IMG/VR virus record: IMGVR_UViG_3300013286_000035
Location: 1-30,995 of that record
Source: a virus
Strand: one strand, 5' to 3'
DNA length: 30,995 nucleotides
This document shows positions 6,657 through 13,651 of the stretch, piece by piece. Below the pieces are notes generated by a model. The model was not told where the DNA came from and made no database searches. It worked only from the letters and a program-made list of their open reading frames with translations. The position numbers were made by a program, and so were the translations under genes. Positions within the stretch are counted from its first letter, which is position 1. Each line of letters starts with the position of its first letter.

Positions 6657-7058
6657 TTATTTCTTTATATTTTTTATATGAGTACGATGAACCCGACACT
6701 GTATTTGGCCGTTATAATAATCTTCTGATTCCAATACCCGTCTGTCCATTTGTTCCCTTGCCTCAAGATAATTGCACAATCCTTTATTTGGACATACGTG
6801 TAATATTTCTCTGACAAAATTCTCTTCGCCAAGTTTTAATATATCGGCTTTCAGTTCATCAGATGAAGACCAATAGTCTTTCCAATCCGACTCTACCTTT
6901 AATCTTTTCTTTTTACCTTTGACTACTTTAGTCTTGCGAAACCAAAATAACTTCTTGCCAATATATCTGCGATTAGTAATAGTATTGGTGATTAAGTAAA
7001 CATACCCATATGCATCATCTGGAATTACTTCTAACTCTTTATTACTATATAACCACAT
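6657..7058 (-). CDS. GIY-YIG-like putative endonuclease
   Basis: I start the gene at the ATG at 7058, giving 133 residues (MWLYSNKELEVIPDDAYGYV...). A longer frame from a TTG at 7100 would overlap the upstream gene and would precede the likely transcription start. YGYVYLI (residues 17-23) and RYIGKK (31-36) match the two strands that name the GIY-YIG nuclease fold. They are followed by a conserved SDWKDYWSSSDEL segment and a Glu-rich helix (CNYLEAREQMDRRVLE) that may supply the metal-binding acid. Related phage proteins are usually unassigned; a structure-specific or homing-type nuclease is plausible. A perfect late-promoter octamer lies just upstream. No DNA-binding domain is fused. Confidence 0.7.
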   Translation of the reverse strand: MWLYSNKELEVIPDDAYGYVYLITNTITNRRYIGKKLFWFRKTKVVKGKKKRLKVESDWKDYWSSSDELKADILKLGEENFVREILHVCPNKGLCNYLEAREQMDRRVLESEDYYNGQIQCRVHRTHIKNIKK

Positions 7059-7081
7059 CGAAAATACCAATATTAAATTAG

Positions 7082-7089
7082 TATTTATA
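7082..7089 (-). promoter_or_regulatory. T4-type late promoter octamer TATAAATA
   Basis: A perfect match, on the minus strand, to the T4 late promoter -10 element, which needs no -35 element. It lies 23 bases upstream of the ATG at 7058, so a transcript would start about ten bases before that ATG. It would drive the nuclease gene and then the adhesin block down to 2911. A late sigma factor (gp55-like) is presumed but is not encoded in this window. Confidence 0.65.
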
Positions 7090-7438
7090 CGGTCTCCCAA
7101 TAATCATTTCCGTCGGAAAAGTTATCGCCTTCGTCTCTTGGAGGTACAAAAAAGTAATCATCTGGATTTGTCATTACATCTTCCGGATCCTCTGTTGCTT
7201 CTCCTGTACCCATAATGCCCGCCTTAACAAGCATTTTGGTTTGAATAGATTTCTTTGCTCTATGTTCTTCAGATTCTTCCCTTGCCATATAGGCTGCTTG
7301 ACGTTCAGAGAATAACTGTTTATGCTCATCTTTCCATTCCCTGGAATTAGCACAAGCCCGGGAGCAGAACTTCCCGGGCTTTTTATGTTCAATACCGCAT
7401 TTAGGACAAGTCTTCGTCGTCATCGTCCTGGTCATCAT
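7085..7438 (-). CDS. Small zinc-finger protein of unknown function
   Basis: A 117-residue protein with an N-terminal zinc knuckle CPKCGIEHKKPGKFCSRACA (CxxC, then CxxxC). Next is a basic helical stretch with EWKDEHKQLFSERQAAYMAREE, then an acidic C-terminal tail (DDYFFVPPRDEGDNF). The finger resembles those accompanying HNH and homing endonucleases, but no nuclease motif follows, so I call only zinc or nucleic-acid binding. The start is either the ATG at 7438 or, with a closer AGG site, the ATG at 7423. It overlaps the 51-residue zinc ribbon gene by 38 bases. An inverted repeat inside the finger codons is described separately. Confidence 0.7.
   Translation of the reverse strand: MMTRTMTTKTCPKCGIEHKKPGKFCSRACANSREWKDEHKQLFSERQAAYMAREESEEHRAKKSIQTKMLVKAGIMGTGEATEDPEDVMTNPDDYFFVPPRDEGDNFSDGNDYWETV
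7354..7384 (+). terminator. Perfect GC-rich terminator-like hairpin on the plus strand
   Basis: AAGCCCGGGA and TCCCGGGCTT form a perfect 10-bp stem around an eight-base loop. On the plus strand five T residues follow, beginning with the last two stem bases. This has all the parts of an intrinsic terminator for plus-strand transcription, yet it lies within a minus-strand gene. Read on the minus strand no T-run follows the stem. It may stop antisense transcription, or it may be a by-product of the zinc-finger codons. Confidence 0.6.
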
Positions 7439-7556
7439 GTTCTATTTCTGCTCCGCAGAATGGACAGTTTGTTACCTCATAATAAGTCTCATCTAATTGA
7501 TGACTTATCTTAAAGACTGCGTCACATTCGACGCATTCGTGGCTGCTTTTTGACAT
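7401..7556 (-). CDS. 51-aa zinc ribbon protein
   Basis: A short gene that overlaps both neighbours. The product starts MSKSSHECVECDAVFKISHQ, carries a second knuckle (NCPFCGAEIEH) and ends in an acidic tail (DDQDDDDEDLS). The two CxxC pairs (Cys8/Cys11 and Cys31/Cys34) are spaced as in a rubredoxin-like zinc ribbon. Small ribbons of this kind are common in T4-like phages and are of unknown role. Its start lies within the end of the cytidylyltransferase gene and its end within the start of the zinc-finger gene, so the three are probably translationally coupled. Confidence 0.7.
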   Translation of the reverse strand: MSKSSHECVECDAVFKISHQLDETYYEVTNCPFCGAEIEHDDQDDDDEDLS

Positions 7557-8005
7557 GTCTCGGATTCTCCTCTTTTCTTTGATTCTGCTTCATAAACTCT
7601 TAGACGTAGGTCAGACGAGCTAAAGAAGTGGTCTCTTTTATTGTAGTATAGATCAATTTTACGTTTAATGCAAATGTCTTTGCCTGTAAATTCTTTGTCT
7701 TTATATTCCTCGCCCAATATTCTAACGTCTATTGGTAATGACATTAAAATATCTTCAAGCTCTTTTTCTGTAGAATAAACAATAATTTCATCAACGTGTT
7801 TACATGCTGAAACTTGAATCTGTCTTTCAATAATAGATTGGACAGGTTTATTCTTTGTGGGGCGATCTAATGTAGGATCAAGTTGTATTGCTGCGATTAA
7901 ATAATCGCATTGTCTTTTTGCTTCTTCCAACATAATGACATGTCCCGCATGGAACAAATCAAAGGTTGATGCAACAAAACCAATTCTCAAATTTTCTGTT
8001 TTCAT
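7505..8005 (-). CDS. Cytidylyltransferase-like nucleotidyltransferase (TagD type)
   Basis: A 166-residue protein with the nucleotidyltransferase signature GFVASTFDLFHAGHVIMLEE. The HAGH motif (19-22) is the HxGH that contacts the nucleotide triphosphates. A later FFSSSDLRLRV segment (about 126-136) is at the position of the family's ISTS-type motif. Length and motifs match glycerol-3-phosphate cytidylyltransferase-like enzymes, which transfer CMP or AMP to a phosphorylated small molecule. The true substrate in phages is unknown; an alternative is a nicotinamide or pantetheine adenylyltransferase. Its start overlaps the dCMP deaminase stop by four bases. The C-terminal 17 residues overlap the zinc ribbon gene. 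Confidence 0.8.
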   Translation of the reverse strand: MKTENLRIGFVASTFDLFHAGHVIMLEEAKRQCDYLIAAIQLDPTLDRPTKNKPVQSIIERQIQVSACKHVDEIIVYSTEKELEDILMSLPIDVRILGEEYKDKEFTGKDICIKRKIDLYYNKRDHFFSSSDLRLRVYEAESKKRGESETCQKAATNASNVTQSLR

Positions 8006-8430
8006 ATCTTCTCCACTTCAATATTACACTTATTTAAAAATTCTAAGCCTTCATTATTTCTATACTGTTCTCGATAGAATACTTTCTTTATACCTGCAAT
8101 ATGTATAAGCTTTGCACATTCAAAACAAGGTGCATGGGTGATATACATGGTCGCATCTTTACCAGACTCTGCAGACTTGGCAAGTTTACCAATAGCATTC
8201 ATTTCCGCATGTATTACTTCTGGTTTAGTTTTACGCATTGGCTCACCTATGTTATATCCTATAATATTTTCACAGTTGTTATCCCAACCAGCTGGAGTAC
8301 CATTATACCCAATACTAATAATTCTATCATCTTTAACAATAATAGAACCAACCTTTAATCTAATTGCGGAAGATAAATTGGCATAGGTCTCTGCAACCTT
8401 CATATGTGCATCATCAAATTTATTCGGCAT
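8002..8430 (-). CDS. dCMP deaminase
   Basis: A 142-residue zinc-dependent deaminase. HAE at 74-76 provides a zinc ligand (His74) and the catalytic glutamate (Glu76), and PCFEC at 101-105 provides the two cysteine ligands (Cys102, Cys105). GYNGTPAGWDNN at 41-52 matches the substrate-binding segment of dCMP deaminases. It converts dCMP to dUMP, feeding dTMP synthesis. T4 has the same activity in gene cd. It is embedded in the nucleotide-metabolism operon and overlaps both neighbours, with the small zinc protein upstream and the cytidylyltransferase downstream. No truncation or missing key residue is seen. Confidence 0.9.
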   Translation of the reverse strand: MPNKFDDAHMKVAETYANLSSAIRLKVGSIIVKDDRIISIGYNGTPAGWDNNCENIIGYNIGEPMRKTKPEVIHAEMNAIGKLAKSAESGKDATMYITHAPCFECAKLIHIAGIKKVFYREQYRNNEGLEFLNKCNIEVEKI

Positions 8431-8596
8431 CCCATTTTCCTTGTGGGCATTTTTGATTTCTTAATTTTGTCTTGCCCCATATTGCACAGCCACATTTTGA
8501 ACAAAGATTAACTCCTATAAGTTTTTCTTTAAATTCGCATGAGTCGCATATTGCTCGTCTTTTATCTACAAAATTTATAACGGATTCTTCACTCAT
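8420..8596 (-). CDS. Small four-cysteine zinc-binding protein
   Basis: I start at the ATG at 8596, which overlaps the NrdB stop (ATGA), giving 58 residues. A longer frame from 8617 would lie inside nrdB. After MSEESVINFVDKRRAI come CDSCEFKEKLIGVNLCSKCG and CAIWGKTKLRNQKCPQGKW, two CxxC pairs plus further Cys residues that probably bind zinc. The CPQGKW ending is a pattern I associate with a small protein widespread in T4-like phages and often located beside RNR or deaminase genes. Its function is unknown. No membrane segment is present. Confidence 0.75.
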   Translation of the reverse strand: MSEESVINFVDKRRAICDSCEFKEKLIGVNLCSKCGCAIWGKTKLRNQKCPQGKWDAE

Positions 8597-9579
8597 TTTG
8601 CCCACACCTCTTCCCATGAACCAGACAATGATCCTTTGGCATAATCAGTAACACGTTGCTCAAAGAAATTAGTATGAGTAGGGGCATTAATCATTTCTTC
8701 TACCCAAGGTAATGGATTGCGTTTAACTTTAAAGATGCCTTTTAGACCCAATGAAATTAACCTACGATCAGCAATATATCGAATATATTTTTTAACTTCT
8801 TCAGATGTAAGATTTTTCATTTCGCCCAAATTGAATGCTAGATCAATAAATTTATCTTCAAGCTCCACCATCTTTTCTGCAATAGAATAAATTTTGCCTT
8901 TTAGATCATCGTTCCAAATTTCTTTATTCTCTTCGATGTATGTTCTAAACAACTTAATCATATTCTCAGCGTGCATTGTTTCATCTACAATAGACCAAGT
9001 AACAATCTGTCCCATACCTTTCATATTTCCATTACGGGGGAAGTTCAATAGCATAATAAAAGAACTAAACAATTGCATACCTTCAGTAAATGCTGAGAAT
9101 ACTGCTATATGTGTAGCTGTATTTTCCTTTGTAGAATTTTTCTCAGATATGTTTAGTACATAATCATGTTTATCCTTCATTTCCTGATATTCCATAAACT
9201 CATTGTATGTGCTTTCTGGCATACCAAGTGATTCGATAAGATGCGAATATGCAGCAATATGCAATGCTTCTCTTGCAGCAAATCCTAATAGCATCATTCG
9301 TACTTCAGGTTGTGGGAAGTATGGTAAGTAATTATTTACATACCCGCCAGCAACATCAATGTCACCTTGAGTAAAGAAACGGAAGATGTTAGTAAGAAAA
9401 TGTTTCTCGGAATCTGTTAGTTTATTTTTCCAATCCTTAACATCTTCCAACATAGGTACTTCTGTATGCAGCCAGTGAGATTGCTCATGTTTCAACCAAG
9501 CATCATATGCAAATGGATAATTGAAAGGTTTGAATGCGCTTCTTTCATCCATTAAATTAGATTTTGTTTTCTTTATCAT
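8593..9579 (-). CDS. nrdB: Ribonucleotide reductase class I, beta subunit
   Basis: A 328-residue R2 subunit, the radical-generating half of class I RNR. The diiron ligands can all be placed by spacing: Asp73, Glu104 and His107 (in REALHIAAY), Glu166 (FTEGMQLF), Glu200 and His203 (VDETMHAENM). These match the intervals in E. coli NrdB. Tyr111, four residues after His107, is where the radical tyrosine sits, so this looks like a classical tyrosyl-radical enzyme. It works with NrdA to make dNDPs. A strong AAAGGA site precedes the ATG. nrdA lies 36 bases upstream in the same operon. Confidence 0.93.
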   Translation of the reverse strand: MIKKTKSNLMDERSAFKPFNYPFAYDAWLKHEQSHWLHTEVPMLEDVKDWKNKLTDSEKHFLTNIFRFFTQGDIDVAGGYVNNYLPYFPQPEVRMMLLGFAAREALHIAAYSHLIESLGMPESTYNEFMEYQEMKDKHDYVLNISEKNSTKENTATHIAVFSAFTEGMQLFSSFIMLLNFPRNGNMKGMGQIVTWSIVDETMHAENMIKLFRTYIEENKEIWNDDLKGKIYSIAEKMVELEDKFIDLAFNLGEMKNLTSEEVKKYIRYIADRRLISLGLKGIFKVKRNPLPWVEEMINAPTHTNFFEQRVTDYAKGSLSGSWEEVWAK

Positions 9580-9615
9580 ATTTTTCCTTTATTGAAAATA
9601 TCAATGGACTTCATG

Positions 9616-11442
9616 TTAGCCTTCGCATGCCAAACAAACTCCGTCATCCATTGCAAGTGCTTTCATATCCAATTCTTCCATAACTCGGCGCTCTATTTTT
9701 TTAGAAACCTTGTCTGCTTTACCAATTTTTTCCGATCTACAATAATATAATGTTTTTAGGTTAGATTTCCATGCTTGGAAGTGGACTGCGTGAATATACA
9801 TCACATTGCTATCTGGTCTGAAGAATAGATTAACTGATTGTGCTTGGTCAATATATTGTTGACGGTCTGACGCATGCTGTACAACCCATCGTTGGTCAAT
9901 CTCCATAGATGTCTTAAATACATCTTTAGTCCAATCATCCATCCAAGTTAAGTGTTGGGCGCTGCCATCATTTGCAATAATAGAAGACCAAATGTCTGCA
10001 TATTCTTGTTCACCTTTAGGTGTTAATGTTGTTCCACCTTCGGGATCTAAATGCAACATAATAACTTTGTCAAGCCATTTGTTCTTATTTAAAGAAGAAC
10101 CCGATAACGTATCCTGTCTATAAGCATTGGCACGAAGAGGTTCAATGGAGGGACTAGTATTGCCCATGATAATGGAAGATGAGGCATTGGGTGCAACCGC
10201 TAACATATGAGAAAACCGACGACCTGTACCTGCAGCATCAGGAGCCTCGCCTCTTTCTTTTCCCAGTTTGAGATTTGCATCATTTAAACCTTCACGAATA
10301 TGCTTAAAGATTTTATGATTAGCGCCTACTGCCATTGCAGATTCCCATGGCAAATTATTCTTTTGCAGATATGCGTGCCAGCCCAAGGAGCCGATACCAA
10401 TAGAGCGCTCGCGGCTAGCAGAATAAATGGCTCTGGAGATGGAAGATGGCGCGTTATCAATAAAATACTGTAGAACATTATCTAGCATTTCCGCAACATC
10501 ACGAAGAAACTGCGGTTCCTTCTTCCATTCATCATAGTACTCTAAGTTTAACGATGATAGGCAGCATACTGCGGTTCGTTCTTTGTCTGTAGGTAAGATA
10601 ATTTCAGAACATAAGTTTGATTGTCTAATCTTTAAACCAAGTTTCTTTTGAAACTCTGGCAGCATACGATTGCTGGTATCAATAAAATGTAGGTACGGCT
10701 CACCGGTCTGCATACGCATTTCAAGAATACGTTGCCACAATTCTTTTGCCGATATAACTTCACGAACAGCGCCATCATGTGGATCTATTAATTGCCAATC
10801 ATCATTAGCAGTAGGATCAATCATGCATTTCTCAATAATGTGCATAAAATCATCAGTGATATTAATTCCATGATGTAGGTTCAATGCTCGCATATTTGGA
10901 TCGCCTGTTGGCTTTCGCATATCCAAGAACATTAAAATATCAGGATGAGAAATGTCAAGGTATGCAGCATAACTACCGCGGCGAGTCCTGCCTTGTCGAT
11001 ACGCGAGTGATGATGCGTCGTATGTGCGAAGATGAGGCATGACACCAACAGATTTATCATCAGAAGAACGAATGCCAATACCAAGACCAACTCCTCCGCC
11101 CAGCATGCTGAGCCAATTTACTTCAGATAATGTGTTAACCAGGCCTTCGGCAGAATCATCGAGATATGGTAGAAAACATGAAATAGGGAGCCCACGCTTA
11201 CTACGACCAAAAGAAAGAATGGGAGTGGAATAAGACAGCCAATGCTTAGAAGAGTAATCATATAATCTTTGAGCGTGAGCGTCATTGCTTCCAAACGATG
11301 AAGATACGAATGCAAATCTTTCCTGAGGAGATTTTTCATCATCTTTCATGTAGCTTTCTTTTAATCTTTTAATTCCTAATTCATCAAATAAATTATCCCT
11401 TGAATAATCTATATTAATACCATGTACAATTTCTTGCGACAT
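9616..11442 (-). CDS. nrdA: Ribonucleotide reductase class I, alpha subunit, lacking an ATP cone
   Basis: A 608-residue catalytic subunit. Visible active-site parts are Cys89 in PISCFLP, Asn276-x-Cys278-x-Glu280 in SNLCSEI (thiyl radical cysteine), Cys293 in AVCCLSS, the Tyr566-Tyr567 radical relay in LKTLYYCRSEK, and a C-terminal CLACEG Cys pair for re-reduction. It is about 150 residues shorter than E. coli NrdA. The first active-site cysteine comes at residue 89 instead of about 225, so the N-terminal ATP-cone regulatory domain is absent. Feedback inhibition by dATP at that site is thus not expected, which suits phage dNTP production. A GGAG site precedes the ATG. Confidence 0.93.
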   Translation of the reverse strand: MSQEIVHGINIDYSRDNLFDELGIKRLKESYMKDDEKSPQERFAFVSSSFGSNDAHAQRLYDYSSKHWLSYSTPILSFGRSKRGLPISCFLPYLDDSAEGLVNTLSEVNWLSMLGGGVGLGIGIRSSDDKSVGVMPHLRTYDASSLAYRQGRTRRGSYAAYLDISHPDILMFLDMRKPTGDPNMRALNLHHGINITDDFMHIIEKCMIDPTANDDWQLIDPHDGAVREVISAKELWQRILEMRMQTGEPYLHFIDTSNRMLPEFQKKLGLKIRQSNLCSEIILPTDKERTAVCCLSSLNLEYYDEWKKEPQFLRDVAEMLDNVLQYFIDNAPSSISRAIYSASRERSIGIGSLGWHAYLQKNNLPWESAMAVGANHKIFKHIREGLNDANLKLGKERGEAPDAAGTGRRFSHMLAVAPNASSSIIMGNTSPSIEPLRANAYRQDTLSGSSLNKNKWLDKVIMLHLDPEGGTTLTPKGEQEYADIWSSIIANDGSAQHLTWMDDWTKDVFKTSMEIDQRWVVQHASDRQQYIDQAQSVNLFFRPDSNVMYIHAVHFQAWKSNLKTLYYCRSEKIGKADKVSKKIERRVMEELDMKALAMDDGVCLACEG

Positions 11443-11461
11443 ATTTTTACTTACTCCGTTG

Positions 11462-11728
11462 TTATTTTATTTCTTCGAATATAGCTTTTTGTTTGTTATA
11501 CCATTCAATCCAAGCATCGTGTTTTTCAACACACTCATAGTGTAATGTATAGTTTGCTATTACTGTTTTAGTATAATCAATTATACTAATTTTCTCGCCC
11601 TCGATTGTTTTCAATGCAGGGCATTTTTCCATTAATACTTCTGGCGCTGTGGAAAATTTTGCTACCACCGGTACAGTAGTAGCACACCCAACAAGAAACA
11701 TTGTTAAACAAATTATTAAATATTTCAT
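11462..11728 (-). CDS. Probable outer-membrane lipoprotein spanin subunit (Rz1-like)
   Basis: An 88-residue protein with a lipoprotein signal: MKYLIICLTMFLVGCATTVP, with a VGCA lipobox and Cys15 as the predicted lipidated residue. The mature part is about 74 residues with Cys at LMEKCPAL and YECVEKH and a helical C-terminus. It directly follows a coiled-coil inner-membrane protein gene and overlaps it by an ATGA, the usual arrangement of i-spanin and o-spanin pairs that fuse inner and outer membranes at lysis. It is longer and less proline-rich than lambda Rz1, so the call rests on signal type and gene pairing. Confidence 0.65.
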   Translation of the reverse strand: MKYLIICLTMFLVGCATTVPVVAKFSTAPEVLMEKCPALKTIEGEKISIIDYTKTVIANYTLHYECVEKHDAWIEWYNKQKAIFEEIK

Positions 11729-12186
11729 TTTGCATCCTCAATAATTTTATTCAATGCCCCTGCATTGTGTGCATCTATAATTATACTGGGGATTGGACAA
11801 TTTTCTACAAACTTAATAACTTCTTTATCCTTAACGACTTCTTTGTCTACATAATTAATAATATCTGCACCGCGTTCGCGTATTACTTTTGTTCTTTTTA
11901 CAACCTGTGTAACAATTTCAACATTTGTTTCTGCAGATTTTGTCTCGGCGATAGCAAGCTTCATTTCTAGTTCAACTACTTTAGCTTCCCATTCTGCTTG
12001 ATTGCTCATTGCGCCTGCAAACCAAACACCAATTGTAAATATTAGAATTGAAAATATTTGAATAGGTAGGGCATACATTCTAAAGAAGGGTATGACTTTT
12101 AGTAAAGATGTACTAAGAAATCCAAGTATCCCTAATAATATACTTGCGTGAAATATCCAATTAGGTAAAAAATTCAGAACCCACAT
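11725..12186 (-). CDS. Probable inner-membrane spanin subunit (Rz-like)
   Basis: A 153-residue protein with two hydrophobic segments (about 10-32 and 38-58), then a charged helical region at 65-115 with heptad-like spacing (EWEAKVVELEMKLAIAETKS, then VKRTKVIRERGADI), and a tail with VENCPIPS. i-spanins usually have one membrane segment and a periplasmic coiled coil, so the second segment is unusual, though phages with this longer form may exist. The overlapping lipoprotein gene downstream supports the call. A GGGGA site precedes the ATG. An alternative is a holin-like membrane protein. Confidence 0.6.
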   Translation of the reverse strand: MWVLNFLPNWIFHASILLGILGFLSTSLLKVIPFFRMYALPIQIFSILIFTIGVWFAGAMSNQAEWEAKVVELEMKLAIAETKSAETNVEIVTQVVKRTKVIRERGADIINYVDKEVVKDKEVIKFVENCPIPSIIIDAHNAGALNKIIEDAK

Positions 12187-12564
12187 TTAAATCCCCAATG
12201 CTTTTTTAATATCTGGTTGTACAAATGTTTCGGGTTTTAATACCTTACCATCTGCTCGTTTAATTAACTTACCGTCAACCATCTTAGACATATTTGATCT
12301 AGACACCTCGTCCCAAACTGATTGTTGTGGAATGCCTAAAGAATGTTCAAGTCCCTCGATTACCCATTTTAAATCTGCACACGCGTCTGCAATTTCAATA
12401 AGATCATTATTTTCAAATGCTTCTTTTAACTCGTTGTATTCTTCTGTCACCAATCTTAGATATAGCTCTGCTTGCGCGTGTCTTTCATTACTGAGTTCTG
12501 GATTACTATAAACTTTTTGCTCGCCCGCAAGCATAAAGGTTTTAACGTCATCATTGCTATTCAT
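12187..12564 (-). CDS. MazG-type all-alpha nucleotide pyrophosphohydrolase
   Basis: A 125-residue protein of the all-alpha NTP pyrophosphatase superfamily (MazG, HisE and dCTPase relatives). TEEYNELKEAF (40-50) and LIEIADACADLKWVIEG (55-71) give the EExxE...ExxD metal-binding pattern, with Glu41, Glu42, Glu45, Glu57 and Asp60. WDEVSRSNMSKMVDGKLI and KVLKPETFVQPDI follow, as in phosphoribosyl-ATP-pyrophosphohydrolase-like phage proteins. It probably hydrolyses a non-canonical or surplus (d)NTP to the monophosphate; exact substrate unknown. AAAGGA precedes the ATG. It lies between the primase and spanin genes, with a one-base gap to the latter. Confidence 0.82.
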   Translation of the reverse strand: MNSNDDVKTFMLAGEQKVYSNPELSNERHAQAELYLRLVTEEYNELKEAFENNDLIEIADACADLKWVIEGLEHSLGIPQQSVWDEVSRSNMSKMVDGKLIKRADGKVLKPETFVQPDIKKALGI

Positions 12565-12581
12565 TTACAAGTTCCTTTTAT

Positions 12582-13598
12582 TTAACACCTTTTCCATGAT
12601 ACGAATTTCATTTTTGCTTCTAGACCATTATATATGTTCTTTGTAATCATCTTAAATGGATCCTTACCCGTTAGGACAATATCATTGATATCTTTTTCCT
12701 CTAAAGTCTGAGGCCAGATAACAGTATTATAATTGTTATTGATCGCTTTGTCAATGATCTTACAGACTTCTTTATTCCTTGGCTGATTGTCAAATATAAC
12801 AACGAAGTTCTCTTTTGGAATTCCGATACTATCCAATTTACCAAATGCAGTGCCTGCAACGGCAATACAATTTGGAATAAACAAACTATCAATAGGACCT
12901 TCAGTTACATAAACCTTTTTCTTTTTATCAACAAAGTCAAGTCCAAAGATGAATGGCTTCTCATCATTAATTTTAATAGTAACATATCTTAAAGATTCAT
13001 TTCTCAGTGCCCTACAAGTTACCCCTACTAGTAATCCATCTTGGTCATAGAAGGGAATGACTAATCTGGGTTCAGATGTTTTTAACGTGTTTTTATACTT
13101 ATCAGATAGCTGTTCAATTTTTCGAATGTCATCAATAAAATATAAACGATTAAAAGTTTCTTTTGGAATCTTTCGTTTCAAACAAAATTGAACCGCCTCA
13201 TTATCTTCTGGTAATTTATCTAGACGATCTAATAGTTTATCTAGAATATTTTTTTGTTCAAATATAGGCTGTGACATTTTAAACTTATCCTCAATCTTTT
13301 GATGAGGTTTAGATAATGGCAAGCCTTCATTATATCGTTCAAGAGTATACTGATTATACTGCATCGCATCAAGTTGCTTTAGGAATGAACCAAAGTGCAT
13401 TGATGCATCACAGTTGTGACACTTATAAAATAAGTCGTTTTTTATGGCATAGAAATATCCGCGTGTTTTGGTTTTCTTTGAAGAAGAATCGCCACACAGG
13501 ATGCACCTACAGTTATAGACATGATTGTTCTTTTGTTTGAACAATGGCAATCTATTGCTGATTAATTTTAGATATTTTAAATCGAGGAATAAAGACAA
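12582..13598 (-). CDS. DNA primase, T4 gp61-like
   Basis: A 338-residue primase. An N-terminal zinc finger (Cys32/Cys35 in CILCGDS, Cys60/Cys63 in YKCHNCDAS) recognises the priming site. A TOPRIM catalytic core follows, with VYVTEGPIDSLF (Glu233, Asp237) and VVIFDNQPRN (Asp270). It would make RNA primers for lagging-strand synthesis with a gp41-like helicase, which is not in this window. No ATG precedes the zinc finger; the start is a TTG at 13598, preceded at seven bases by GGAG, which is partly buried in an inverted repeat. Together with a promoter just upstream, this suggests regulated translation. Length matches T4 gp61 (342 residues). Confidence 0.88.
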   Translation of the reverse strand: MSLFLDLKYLKLISNRLPLFKQKNNHVYNCRCILCGDSSSKKTKTRGYFYAIKNDLFYKCHNCDASMHFGSFLKQLDAMQYNQYTLERYNEGLPLSKPHQKIEDKFKMSQPIFEQKNILDKLLDRLDKLPEDNEAVQFCLKRKIPKETFNRLYFIDDIRKIEQLSDKYKNTLKTSEPRLVIPFYDQDGLLVGVTCRALRNESLRYVTIKINDEKPFIFGLDFVDKKKKVYVTEGPIDSLFIPNCIAVAGTAFGKLDSIGIPKENFVVIFDNQPRNKEVCKIIDKAINNNYNTVIWPQTLEEKDINDIVLTGKDPFKMITKNIYNGLEAKMKFVSWKRC

Positions 13599-13599
13599 G

Positions 13600-13623
13600 T
13601 TAAGGCTCCACTAAGAGCCTTAA
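13600..13623 (-). promoter_or_regulatory. Inverted repeat covering the primase ribosome binding site
   Basis: On the minus strand TTAAGGCTC and GAGCCTTAA form a perfect nine-bp stem with a TTAGTG loop. The Shine-Dalgarno GGAG for the primase TTG start begins in the loop and runs into the 3' arm, so a folded transcript would hide it. No T-run follows on either strand, so it is unlikely to be a simple terminator. Confidence 0.6.
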
Positions 13624-13651
13624 TTATAATATAGAAATGATTAAAAATCAA
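13623..13651 (-). promoter_or_regulatory. Sigma70-like promoter for the primase operon
   Basis: On the minus strand TTGATT (13651-13646), a 17-base spacer and a perfect TATAAT (13628-13623) give a strong sigma70-type early promoter. The predicted start, near 13616-13618, lies inside the inverted repeat, so its transcript would lack most of the 5' arm and leave the primase ribosome binding site exposed. Downstream lie the primase, pyrophosphohydrolase, spanins and RNR. Confidence 0.6.

Noticed and set aside
7085-7438. HNH homing endonuclease call for the zinc-finger gene
   Set aside because: Only the zinc knuckle resembles those proteins; no His-Asn-His catalytic motif follows.
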